The notes beneath the pieces are model-generated. The model did not search any database, was not told the origin of the DNA, and saw nothing but the letters and a program-made list of their open reading frames with translations. Source: SMBSF63 sp034003545 (lineage in GTDB: Bacteria > Chloroflexota > Anaerolineae > Anaerolineales > Anaerolineaceae). From it: a stretch of DNA of 64,000 nt. The stretch spans positions 248,001 to 312,000 of the forward strand of contig CAYURM010000001.1 in assembly GCA_964447155.1 (NCBI GenBank), written 5' to 3'. A program made the position numbers and the translations under genes. How positions within the stretch are numbered: the first letter of the stretch is position 1; each line of letters starts with the position of its first letter. Positions 46,290-54,331 of this stretch are shown piece after piece.

Positions 46290-47353
46290 GCTGCCTCCCC
46301 GGTTCCCGCAGCCAGAGCCTGTACCTTGACCTCATCCGTGATACGCTCTGGCACGGTGATCGCCTGCAAAGCAGCCTCCTCCGGCAGGTTTGCAGCCAGA
46401 GTCTGCGGATAAGTCTCCCACAACGTCGCCAAAGCCGACTCAGGAAAACGGCAGGCATAGGCCGCTGCATGGCGCACAAAGGAAAAGAATTCCAGTTTCA
46501 TATTGCTCGTCATGCAGGAAATCAGATCCTCCCGCAACAGAGGTGCACAAGAATAGCCATCAGACGTTCGCATCAAGTTCAGCTTTTTTAACTGTGCAGA
46601 GTCACAGGCCCATGGCAGGAAACGCAGCGGGCTGACCGCCGAAAACACCTTGATGTAGCCCAGCGTCAGGCGGTGTACCAGCGCCCACAACCTGAAACGC
46701 GTTCTCTCGAAAGCCGTCAGATTCTCCCACACGCGCGGGTGCAGGTTATAGCCAAACATATTCAGATCAGACAGATAGCTGTAGACAATCCCATCCTTGA
46801 GGATCACAAAATTATCCCCCATAAACGCCATCCCGTTTTGGAAAGCCGCCGCCAGAGCAAGAGTGGTTTTTCCTCCGCCGCCGCGTGCCGCAAAGACAAA
46901 AGCCTCTCCGTCACCCGCCACCGCGGAAGCATGCAGCAAACTGCACCCCCGCTGCTGCAAAAGATAGAAAATAAAGGCATCCATGATCTTCCCCGTGATG
47001 AATGGCCTCCCCAACCAGTTAGCAGCGATTCGCACTTCAATCATCCCCCCATCCAGCCCGGAAACATCAAAAGCCCACCTTGCCCCCAGCTTGTACTGTT
47101 CCCCGCTGTGACAGAGATACCCCTGTTTGACCCACCAAACATCATCCAGCCTGGTACAGCCGGTCAGATCCGGTTCAAAACCGCCGATGATGACGCGCAT
47201 ATCCGGCAGCATAGCCGGGTCATGTTCCACACGGAAGCAGTGGTATCGTCGCTGCACATCCACCAACGCCTTCGACAATCCCCCCGAACGATCAAGGATG
47301 TCAAAGGTACAAAAGCAGTGGATGTCATAACGTGACATTGTACTTGAGGTCAT
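46286..47353 (-). CDS. HPr-kinase-like P-loop protein B
   Basis: A 355-residue paralogue of the following gene. LLHASAVAGDGEAFVFAARGGGGKTT places the P-loop at 156-164, followed by MGDNFVILKDG. The N-terminal half has the same GGFEPDL...Y pattern as its neighbour's GSFEPQF...Y. The start ATG 47353 has AAAGG upstream and overlaps the stop of a decayed methyltransferase remnant (ATGA). The pair may act as a heterodimeric kinase or sensor in polysaccharide production; this is inference. Confidence 0.7.
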   Translation of the reverse strand: MTSSTMSRYDIHCFCTFDILDRSGGLSKALVDVQRRYHCFRVEHDPAMLPDMRVIIGGFEPDLTGCTRLDDVWWVKQGYLCHSGEQYKLGARWAFDVSGLDGGMIEVRIAANWLGRPFITGKIMDAFIFYLLQQRGCSLLHASAVAGDGEAFVFAARGGGGKTTLALAAAFQNGMAFMGDNFVILKDGIVYSYLSDLNMFGYNLHPRVWENLTAFERTRFRLWALVHRLTLGYIKVFSAVSPLRFLPWACDSAQLKKLNLMRTSDGYSCAPLLREDLISCMTSNMKLEFFSFVRHAAAYACRFPESALATLWETYPQTLAANLPEEAALQAITVPERITDEVKVQALAAGTGEAA

Positions 47354-47398
47354 TCGCTGCCTTTCCTCACAATCACATACTAATCTTGATACCCAAGA
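47350..47398 (-). pseudogene. Remnant of methyltransferase 3' end, copy 1
   Basis: Read on the minus strand this gives GYQD, a stop, then YVIVRKGSE and TGA at 47350-47352. It matches the GHHDQYVIMRKAE end of the intact gene at 47749. Its stop overlaps the ATG of HprK-like B, so this was probably the original gene end. Confidence 0.65.
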
Positions 47399-47485
47399 AT
47401 ACCAGCAAATCTTCCATTAGGGTGTGGTCGTGCTTTCCGACCGCACCATGCAATTACAATTATGTTAGCGATCATAATTGTAATG

Positions 47486-47499
47486 ACCACTTCGGTGGT
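47486..47499. repeat. Palindromic repeat, decayed C-type
   Basis: ACCACTTCGGTGGT flanked by AATTGTAATG, between the two methyltransferase remnants. Confidence 0.65.
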
Positions 47500-47545
47500 T
47501 CCCTCTGCAAACTATAACGATTGCTGCATAGTAACGGCAACTATT

Positions 47546-47671
47546 TTACTGAACCTTCCTCACAATCACATACTGGTCATGATGCCCCACCACGCCGGAC
47601 TCAATCACCTCAAACCGTTGCGATAGGTAAGCCACAAATTCACCCTGCATCCATTCATGCACATGCCAGCG
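47546..47671 (-). pseudogene. Remnant of methyltransferase 3' end, copy 2
   Basis: An open stretch of about 41 codons beginning RWHVHEWMQGEFVAY and ending GHHDQYVIVRKVQ with a stop at 47546. It aligns closely with the last 42 codons of the intact fusion protein (RWHVREWTQEEFLTY ... GHHDQYVIMRKAE). No start and no upstream domain, so it is a partial duplication. Confidence 0.8.
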
Positions 47672-47686
47672 GAACATAATTGTAGT

Positions 47687-47702
47687 GACCACTTCAGTGG
47701 TC
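47687..47702. repeat. Palindromic repeat, C-type
   Basis: GACCACTTCAGTGGTC, followed by CATCCCCTGCAAACCATAAC, a tail also found after the 47486 copy. The palindrome plus tail recurs with each methyltransferase remnant. Confidence 0.75.
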
Positions 47703-47748
47703 ATCCCCTGCAAACCATAACAAGCGAAGCATAAGAATGGTATCGATA

Positions 47749-48945
47749 TTACTCAGCCTTCCTCATAATCACATACTGGTCATGATGCCCTAACACACCA
47801 AACTCGATCACCTCAAAGCGCTGCGACATATAAGTCAGGAATTCCTCCTGCGTCCATTCACGCACATGCCAGCGGCTGCGCGGACGGAAGCGTGCCGAAA
47901 GCCCCAACCGCCCGCGCTCCGGCGTGCTGAGCAGGAAATAATCACAATCCACACGCATCAAGAACTCCAGCAGGGCGTCTGGATCAAGCAGATGCTCAAT
48001 CACGTCCGAACAAATCGTCAGACCAAACCTGCCCTGCGGTGGATTGGCGAAATCCGACAGCGCCCAGGCCCGGTCGGGATATTTCTCCTGCAAAAAAGCC
48101 AGGGGGTCCGGCAATTCCAGGCCGAGGGTCTCCTCATCTACGAAATACTTGATCAGCTTGTACCCTGAACCGCAGCCCACATCCAAAATGCCATGCAGTC
48201 CTCGTTCATCTGCAAAACGCCGCGCAGTCTGGTAAACCTCATTCTGAAAGAAATCGGTGTTGGATCTGTCATCGAAGGGCACAACCTTCCTGTGCGGCAG
48301 GTAAGCCGTGGTGATGCTATAGTCGTCTTTGGTCTTGCCCTGAAAGCCATAATACAATGCCCGCAGGTACGCTGCCACAGCAAAGAAAGGCACCAGCGGC
48401 AGAAGCAGATGGTGCTTATTCAACCGCCGGTTAAGTTTCTCGAGCCGCCCTGAAATCTTTCCGGCCAATGGCTGCCAGTCTCCTATTTGTTGGCGCAGGG
48501 CCTGCACCAGCGCATCGGACTGATCAAATTCTGCCTGCATATTCAACGAACGCTGGATAGCCTCCTGCAAGAATGCTGCCGTTAACTCCATCACCAACAC
48601 CGCCCGCCCCTGGCGGTCCAGTTCCGTAGCCAGCTCGATCTGATGATCGGTATAGTTCTCGCCGTATGCTTTCAGCCGCGGTGTGACCACCAATGGTTTG
48701 CCCTGCTGCAAGGCCGTGATAATCGTGCCTGCGCCAGCCTGGGCAATCACTATCCGCGCCTGACTGATCCAGTCGGCCATCTCCTGCATGGTACAGAAGT
48801 CAAAATAACGGGCATTCTGTGGAACAAACGCCATCACCCCGCGCTGGATGACGACCTGCTCGTCCATCACACCAGCCAGCTCGTCCGCGGCCTGCGCCAG
48901 GCGGTCAAAACCTTGATGGTGGGTACCTACGGTGACAAAGATCAT
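47749..48945 (-). CDS. Alg13/PssE-like glycosyltransferase domain fused to SAM methyltransferase
   Basis: A 398-residue fusion. Residues 1-150 are an Alg13/PssE-type GT28 C-terminal domain: MIFVTVGTHHQGFDRL and IVIAQAGAGTIITALQQGKPLVV. A hydrophobic stretch sits near 195-215. From about 245 a class I methyltransferase follows with ILDVGCGSGYKLIKYF and CSDVIEHLLDP. ATG 48945 overlaps the Alg14-like gene stop as ATGA; the 49002 extension lies inside that gene. It probably adds a sugar together with the Alg14-like partner and methylates a product. Partial duplicates of its 3' end lie downstream. Confidence 0.85.
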   Translation of the reverse strand: MIFVTVGTHHQGFDRLAQAADELAGVMDEQVVIQRGVMAFVPQNARYFDFCTMQEMADWISQARIVIAQAGAGTIITALQQGKPLVVTPRLKAYGENYTDHQIELATELDRQGRAVLVMELTAAFLQEAIQRSLNMQAEFDQSDALVQALRQQIGDWQPLAGKISGRLEKLNRRLNKHHLLLPLVPFFAVAAYLRALYYGFQGKTKDDYSITTAYLPHRKVVPFDDRSNTDFFQNEVYQTARRFADERGLHGILDVGCGSGYKLIKYFVDEETLGLELPDPLAFLQEKYPDRAWALSDFANPPQGRFGLTICSDVIEHLLDPDALLEFLMRVDCDYFLLSTPERGRLGLSARFRPRSRWHVREWTQEEFLTYMSQRFEVIEFGVLGHHDQYVIMRKAE

Positions 48946-49391
48946 ATCACCCCGCCGTGATATTTCGCTTTTGTTCCGCAGGCTTCCAGCAACTGCGGCC
49001 ACTGCACCCAGAACTCATCCACCAGCGGATAGGCCAGCCTACCCGTGCGGGAGAGGCTGTACACGCGGCACCAACTCTCCAGGAAGATGGTTTTCATGCC
49101 CAGCACCTTGCCCCACAAGAAAAATGGCAGGGCAATCTCTGACCCCGTGCTGAAGATGACCTGCGGGCGCTCCCGCAGCAGGAGGCGCAATGCCCACCCA
49201 AAAGTACGCAGGAATACCAGCGGACGCTCGCCGATATTCGCGCAGAAATAAGACGGCGCAATCCGGCGCAGTTCTTCATCCCGTGGGCTGAAATGCGTGA
49301 CGAAGAATACATCATGCCCCTCAAATGCATCCAGCACCTGCAACGTCTCGGTCAGGTGCCCGCCCTGGGTACAAACCAATGCGATTTTCAA
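48942..49391 (-). CDS. Alg14/PssD-like glycosyltransferase membrane subunit
   Basis: A 149-residue protein beginning MKIALVCTQGGHLTETLQVL, the PssD/Alg14 N-terminus, with STGSEIALPFFLWGKVLGMKTIFLES near 100-125. Alg14-type subunits anchor Alg13-type catalytic subunits to the membrane and together transfer a sugar to a lipid-linked acceptor. Coupled by ATGA to the Alg13-like fusion, so the two should form one enzyme. Confidence 0.88.
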   Translation of the reverse strand: MKIALVCTQGGHLTETLQVLDAFEGHDVFFVTHFSPRDEELRRIAPSYFCANIGERPLVFLRTFGWALRLLLRERPQVIFSTGSEIALPFFLWGKVLGMKTIFLESWCRVYSLSRTGRLAYPLVDEFWVQWPQLLEACGTKAKYHGGVI

Positions 49392-49507
49392 CGTGGATTC
49401 TCCATTTTCATCAACCCTATCGACGATAAAAATTCACCCAATCCATGGAAGGGACGATCAGCGTCCGGTGCTTTGCTGGATTGCAAATCGCCCCTACCAT
49501 GAAAATC

Positions 49508-50278
49508 TCACCGCCTCTGAACACGATACACCCCCAAAATCAGCGCATTATGCAGCCGGTGCAGTTGCACCACCAGCGGAGAAGAAAACCGTCGGCATAC
49601 AGTCATCTCCTCTGCAAATTGCTCTTCGTACCCGCCGCCGGACTTGGATGCCGCATACAGCCGGAACCCTGCCAACCGCTGACGCAGGGTGTGCAAGCGG
49701 TACCGCTGCCCGATGCGCAGCCAGTACTCGTAATCCATCGTAAAACGCAGGTCTTCATTTAAATTGCCAACCTCATCCAGCAACCCGCGCCGCCAGAACG
49801 TGGCTGGCTGGGAAATATAATTGAGCACTTTCAGCACACCATAGCTGCGGAACGCCAGCCACAAATGCTTATAGGCAGTGATCGCTTTGCGTATCTCCCG
49901 CCCGCTCTCGTTAACAATGATACATCGCCCGGTCAACCACTGCGCCTGCGGGTGCTCTGCAAAATATGCTCCCACTGCGTGCAGCGCACCTGGAGCATAG
50001 ACATCGTCCGAGTTGAGGAAAGCCACAACTCCACCACTGGCAAGCGCCAGCCCCTTGTTGATCGCATGTGCCTGCCCGCGGTCCAGCTCGCTGATCCAGG
50101 TCAGGCGGTCATCATATTGCCGTAAAATATCCAACGTCCCATCCGTCGATCCCCCGTCGATAACAATAACTTCCAACGCAGGGTATCCCTGTTCCAGCAC
50201 GGACAGGATAGTGGTTTCAATGAACTCCGCCTGATTATAAGAGGGGATAATGATGGAAATACTTGGAAGTGGCTTCAT
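49508..50278 (-). CDS. Family 2 glycosyltransferase
   Basis: A 256-residue WcaA-like GT-A enzyme: ISIIIPSYNQAEFIETTILSVL near 7-28, VIDGGSTDGTLDIL near 39-52, and LNSDDVYAPGAL near 88-99 as the metal site. DYEYWLRIGQRY further on is typical of the acceptor-side motif ED(Y)xW. Cytosolic, no membrane helix. Part of the polysaccharide locus. Confidence 0.9.
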   Translation of the reverse strand: MKPLPSISIIIPSYNQAEFIETTILSVLEQGYPALEVIVIDGGSTDGTLDILRQYDDRLTWISELDRGQAHAINKGLALASGGVVAFLNSDDVYAPGALHAVGAYFAEHPQAQWLTGRCIIVNESGREIRKAITAYKHLWLAFRSYGVLKVLNYISQPATFWRRGLLDEVGNLNEDLRFTMDYEYWLRIGQRYRLHTLRQRLAGFRLYAASKSGGGYEEQFAEEMTVCRRFSSPLVVQLHRLHNALILGVYRVQRR

Positions 50279-50292
50279 CGGTTGCTCAACCC

Positions 50293-51225
50293 CTATTTCT
50301 TTTCGAGAAGCTCAATTAACAAACCGCGCACAGAATGCAGGATAAACCCGGTGGAGATGAGGATCATCCCGACAATCGATAACAAGACGCTCGCCAAACC
50401 AGAGCCTAAGGCCAGCTCACTGGTATCAAAGAAGATGCGCACAAAACGCAGGCCGATCAGCACCCCCGCCGCCATCACCACGCCGCCTGTGCCGCCGAAA
50501 TACAGCAGCGGACGATACTGGCCGGTGAATTTGATCACCCCGCTCAGCACGTCCATCCCCTGGCGCATCACCGGCCGCTTGGGCTTGTCGAGATACTGGA
50601 TCGTCACCGGCACCTCCTCAACAACCAGATGCTTCTCATGCGCCCAAAACTGCATTTCCGATTCGACGCTGAAACCCGTAGAGGAAAAACGGATTTCGTC
50701 CAGCGCGCGCCGCGAGAAAGCGCGATATCCGCACTGCGAATCACTGACGCTGACCCCGGAAGCCGCCCCGGTGATGAGATTGAAAAATTTGTGCCCCAGG
50801 ATGCGGTGAACAGGCACCTTGCTGCCCTTCGCGATATAGCGCGAACCAACGACCACATCCGCCCGCCCCGCCAGCACTGGCGACAGCAAGACAGGCAGCT
50901 CGCCAGGCAAATGCTGACCGTCTGCGTCAATTAACACCACGGCATCAGGCTCATAATCAAGCGCCTTCTGTACGCCGGCATTCAGGGCTGCCCCCTTGCC
51001 TTGATTCTCTGGCAGGCACACCACCTGCGCCCCGGCGCGGGCAGCCAGGTCAGCGGTCAAATCTGTCGAGCCGTCATCGACCACGATCACAGTCACCGGA
51101 TAACACAACGTCTTCAATACCACACTGCCAATCAGACGTTCTTCATTAAAAGCAGGAATCACAACAACCACAGTCGATTGTCCGAAATCAGATAAACCGG
51201 GCGCGGTACTCCTCTTTTCGTCCAT
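50293..51225 (-). CDS. Family 2 glycosyltransferase with two C-terminal helices
   Basis: A 310-residue polyprenyl-phosphate sugar transferase. VVVVIPAFNEERLIGSVV near 18-35, VDDGSTD near 50-56, and LIDADGQHLPGEL near 98-110. SDSQCGYRAFSR marks the dolichyl-phosphate-mannose/glucose synthase branch. Two helices near 230-250 and 265-290 anchor it. Start choice is uncertain: ATG 51225 has AAGGA directly abutting; ATG 51255 is an alternative. It is the first gene of the minus-strand polysaccharide locus. Confidence 0.88.
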   Translation of the reverse strand: MDEKRSTAPGLSDFGQSTVVVVIPAFNEERLIGSVVLKTLCYPVTVIVVDDGSTDLTADLAARAGAQVVCLPENQGKGAALNAGVQKALDYEPDAVVLIDADGQHLPGELPVLLSPVLAGRADVVVGSRYIAKGSKVPVHRILGHKFFNLITGAASGVSVSDSQCGYRAFSRRALDEIRFSSTGFSVESEMQFWAHEKHLVVEEVPVTIQYLDKPKRPVMRQGMDVLSGVIKFTGQYRPLLYFGGTGGVVMAAGVLIGLRFVRIFFDTSELALGSGLASVLLSIVGMILISTGFILHSVRGLLIELLEKK

Positions 51226-51474
51226 TCCTTCATTCTCCAGGGGGCCGTGCAGCATCGCGATATTACCCCATAGCATTGTGCAAGAAATCATCCAAAGGAT
51301 ATTAAAAAGGAAGCCCTTACAGCAGTATTCTCCGCAAAGGGCTGGTGAAAATTTTCCGTATGAACAGTATAGCATAGAGGCGATTCTGATGAACCTTCTC
51401 ATTACACATCATCATACAATTTATGCTAGAATTAGTCATACGATTTATTAACCCAACTCACAGCGAGGTGACGT

Positions 51475-51819
51475 CTGAACACTCAGGAAATTGCACATCA
51501 AATTATCAATGCCCTGGAAGAGAAACAAGCAGAGAATATTCTCTTGCTCGACATTCAGGAAATTGCAAGTTTTACCGATTATTTTATCATTTGCACTGGC
51601 AGCAGCAATCGCATGCTCCGTGCCCTGGCCGATGAAATTGAAAACAAGGCCCGCACTGAATTGAATATTAAAACCAAAGCCCAGGGGCACCCTGACAGCG
51701 GCTGGATTACCCTCGATTTAGGGGATATTGTGGTACATTTCTTTTCCCCCGAACAGCGCGAATTCTACAGTCTGGAAGAGTTATGGGACGAAGGCAAAGC
51801 CCTGGTACGAATGCAGTAA
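51475..51819 (+). CDS. rsfS: Ribosomal silencing factor RsfS, probable CTG start
   Basis: A 114-residue RsfS. LNTQEIAHQIINALEEKQAENILLL leads into DIQEIASFTDYFIICTGSS, the family core, then GHPDSGWITLDLGDIVVHFF and EFYSLEELW. RsfS binds ribosomal protein uL14 and blocks subunit joining during starvation. No ATG, GTG or TTG lies at the right place: a TGA at 51469 closes the frame, and GAGGTG precedes CTG 51475 by four bases. The next usable start, TTG 51544, would delete the conserved first helix. Confidence 0.85.
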   Translation: MNTQEIAHQIINALEEKQAENILLLDIQEIASFTDYFIICTGSSNRMLRALADEIENKARTELNIKTKAQGHPDSGWITLDLGDIVVHFFSPEQREFYSLEELWDEGKALVRMQ

Positions 51820-51858
51820 TCCGTGCGTCTTTCGTTAAGAAAAGCGGCCTTGGAAACC

Positions 51859-51887
51859 TTGCAGCCTGCTGCAATCTATGCTAAAAT
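51859..51887 (+). promoter_or_regulatory. Promoter of nusA operon
   Basis: TTGCAG (51859-51864), a 17-base spacer, and TAAAAT (51882-51887), giving a 5' leader of about 90 bases. Confidence 0.65.
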
Positions 51888-51927
51888 CGCTTCGTAGTTA
51901 AGTTGTAATCTATGAAGAACGCACCGG

Positions 51928-51950
51928 AAAGTGGGCAACGCCCCACTTTT
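51928..51950 (+). promoter_or_regulatory. Hairpin in nusA leader
   Basis: AAAGTGGG and CCCACTTT pair around CAACGC and are followed by one more T, a short terminator-like hairpin. Hairpins of the AAAGTGGG type are common ahead of rimP-nusA operons; here it lies directly before nusA with no rimP between. Confidence 0.5.
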
Positions 51951-51985
51951 CTGCGTCTAGGGACCTGTGTCGGAGAAAAGAAGCA

Positions 51986-53941
51986 ATGAAAAATGATTTT
52001 GTACTGGCATTCAATGAAGTAATCGAAGAAAGGCAGCTTCCCAGAGAAGTGATCCTGCAAGCATTGGAATCCGCGATGGTATCGGCATACCGTCGTTCGG
52101 TCAATGCTTCCAACGCACAGCAAGTTGAAGCCAAAGTAGATCAGGAAACGGGTGAAGTGATCGTTCACGCCGAAAAAGAAGTGGTAGAAACTGTCCAGGA
52201 TGAGCGCACCGAAGTTTCCCTTGAAGAGGCCAAACAGGTTGCCCCTGAAGCAGAAATCGGCTCGATGGTGATGATTGAAAGCACCCCGGAAGATTTCGGG
52301 CGCGTGGCCGCCCAGACAGCACGCCAGGTCATCCAGCAGCGCATCCGCGATGCTGAACGCCAGTTACAGCTTGATTTCTACGAAACCCAATTGGGCGAAA
52401 TCATCAGCGGTGTCGTCCAGGCGATCAACTCGCAGGGCCTCACTATTGGCCTTGAAATGCACGCGGAAGGCACCATGCGCCGCAAGGATATGATCCCCCG
52501 TGAACGTTTCCGCATTCATGACCGTGTCCGCGCCCTGGTAGCTGAAGTAAAGAACACCCCGCGCGGCCCGCAAATCCTGCTCTCCCGCACCCATCGCGAC
52601 TTCCTGCGCCGTCTGCTCGAAAACGAAGTGCCCGAAATCTACCACGGCGTGGTAGAAATCCGCTCGATTGCCCGCGAACCGGGCGAACGTGCCAAAGTTG
52701 CCGTCTCGGCCACACAGGGCGGCATTGACCCCGTGGGCGCCTGCGTTGGCATCCGCGGTGTGCGCATCCAGGCCATCGTCAAGGAACTGCACGACGAAAA
52801 AATCGATGTGATTGAATGGAATCCCGACTCAGCCGCTTTCATCGCCAAAGCGATCAGCCCGGCGCGCGTGCTGGGTGTTTACCTGAATGAAACCCCCGAC
52901 ACAGGCCGCACCGCCACCGTTGTCGTCCCCGAAGACCAGCTCAGCCTGGCGATTGGCCGCGATGGTCAAAACGCCCGGCTGGCAGCCAAGCTGACCAACT
53001 GGCGCATTGACATCAAAAGCCTCTCCGAAGCTGCCGGTGATGTTTTGTACAAACTCCAGCAAAACGAAGCCCTTGCTGAACTGGCCGAAGCAGAAAAAGA
53101 AAATGTCATCCGGGTTGAAGAAATGCTGGCCCGCAAAAGTGAAGGCCGTCCGCTCAGCCCTGAAGACTACGACTTCATGTCGAAATTTGTGGATCGCATC
53201 GAAAAACAAACTACGGTGCGCATCGCAGCCCCAAAACCGGAAGTACCCGACACCGTTGCAGAAGACCTGCGTGCGGCTATACCCGAGAAATACTTCGCAG
53301 AGGACCTGCTGGAAGTTGAAGATCTGCCCGAACACATCGCCAATATCATTCAGGAAGCGGAAATTCGCACAATGGGTGACCTCTTTATGGCAATGCACAA
53401 GGACCCCGACCAGATCCTGAAATTGCAGGGGATTGGCCCGCGTTCGATGGAGAAGATTGAAGCGCTGGTTGCAGGGGTGGAAGCCGAAATGGCCCCCGCT
53501 GAAGCAATGGAAACAGCCGCTGACGTCGTATCAGAAAGCGAAGCGGTCGCCCAACCTGTTGCCGACGAGACCGCTGAAGCCGTTATCGAGCCTGCCGCGG
53601 AACCAGACTCCACAGCAGAAGAAGTCGTAGACGCCGCCGTGGTGGAAGAACCAGTTGTGGAAGAACCGGCTGCCGAAGAAACCGCCGCAGTGGAAGCACC
53701 TGCTGAAGAGGAAAAAGAAGAAGAAATGTCCTTTGAAGACCTCTTCAAGATGCAGTCTGAAGCCATTATCCCCGACCGTGTCGTTGAAGATGACGAACTG
53801 GAAGACGAGGAGCTGGGCGGTAAAGGCAAAGGCAAAAAGAAAAAGAAGAAACGCGGCGAGATCGTTTACGATCCCGAAACGGATTTGACCATTCGCAAGA
53901 AACGCCACAAACGCGGCGAAGATGATTGGGGTGACTGGTAA
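51986..53941 (+). CDS. nusA: Transcription termination/antitermination factor NusA, long acidic tail
   Basis: A 651-residue NusA. The N-terminal domain to about 130 is followed by S1 (IISGVVQAINSQGLTIGL near 137), then KH domains with RTHRDFLRRLLENEVPEI, CVGIRGVRIQAIVKEL and SLAIGRDGQNARLAAKLTNW. A helix-hairpin-helix-like part near 470-500 (GIGPRSMEKI) precedes an Ala/Glu/Pro-rich acidic tail of about 100 residues. The end is a Lys-rich KGKGKKKKKKR and WGDW. The tail is unlike E. coli NusA. AGAAAAGAAG precedes ATG 51986. Confidence 0.93.
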   Translation: MKNDFVLAFNEVIEERQLPREVILQALESAMVSAYRRSVNASNAQQVEAKVDQETGEVIVHAEKEVVETVQDERTEVSLEEAKQVAPEAEIGSMVMIESTPEDFGRVAAQTARQVIQQRIRDAERQLQLDFYETQLGEIISGVVQAINSQGLTIGLEMHAEGTMRRKDMIPRERFRIHDRVRALVAEVKNTPRGPQILLSRTHRDFLRRLLENEVPEIYHGVVEIRSIAREPGERAKVAVSATQGGIDPVGACVGIRGVRIQAIVKELHDEKIDVIEWNPDSAAFIAKAISPARVLGVYLNETPDTGRTATVVVPEDQLSLAIGRDGQNARLAAKLTNWRIDIKSLSEAAGDVLYKLQQNEALAELAEAEKENVIRVEEMLARKSEGRPLSPEDYDFMSKFVDRIEKQTTVRIAAPKPEVPDTVAEDLRAAIPEKYFAEDLLEVEDLPEHIANIIQEAEIRTMGDLFMAMHKDPDQILKLQGIGPRSMEKIEALVAGVEAEMAPAEAMETAADVVSESEAVAQPVADETAEAVIEPAAEPDSTAEEVVDAAVVEEPVVEEPAAEETAAVEAPAEEEKEEEMSFEDLFKMQSEAIIPDRVVEDDELEDEELGGKGKGKKKKKKRGEIVYDPETDLTIRKKRHKRGEDDWGDW

Positions 53942-53974
53942 GAACCAGCTTGCCGCAGACAGGATGGTGTGGTC

Positions 53975-54238
53975 ATGACGAAAAAACACATACCGCAGCG
54001 CACCTGTGTAGGTTGCAGGCAAGTGCTGGCAAAACAGAAAATGACACGCATTGTTGCCACCGCTGAAGGTGTGCAGGTAGACCTTACGGGTAAAAAAAAT
54101 GGCCGTGGAGCCTACCTGCACAACCTGAAAGCCTGCTGGCAAAAGGGGATCAACGGCTCCCTGTCTGGAGCTTTGCGCAGACCATTGACAGACGAAGACC
54201 GTCAACATTTGACTGCATACATGGAAACGCTGCCCTGA
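53975..54238 (+). CDS. ylxR: YlxR/RnpM family RNA-binding protein
   Basis: An 87-residue protein with RTCVGCRQVLAKQKMTRIV near the start and GRGAYL in the middle, the YlxR hallmarks. In Bacillus the protein binds RNase P RNA. It lies between nusA and infB as usual. ATG 53975 is preferred; the GTG at 53969 is in frame. Confidence 0.92.
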   Translation: MTKKHIPQRTCVGCRQVLAKQKMTRIVATAEGVQVDLTGKKNGRGAYLHNLKACWQKGINGSLSGALRRPLTDEDRQHLTAYMETLP

Positions 54239-54331
54239 CACTCACCAAAACGGGCAGCCATTCACGTAAAGACGAAATTGCTGGATTTTCACGAATCCAT
54301 TATTCTAGGGGGGACTCTTGAGGAGATGCAC

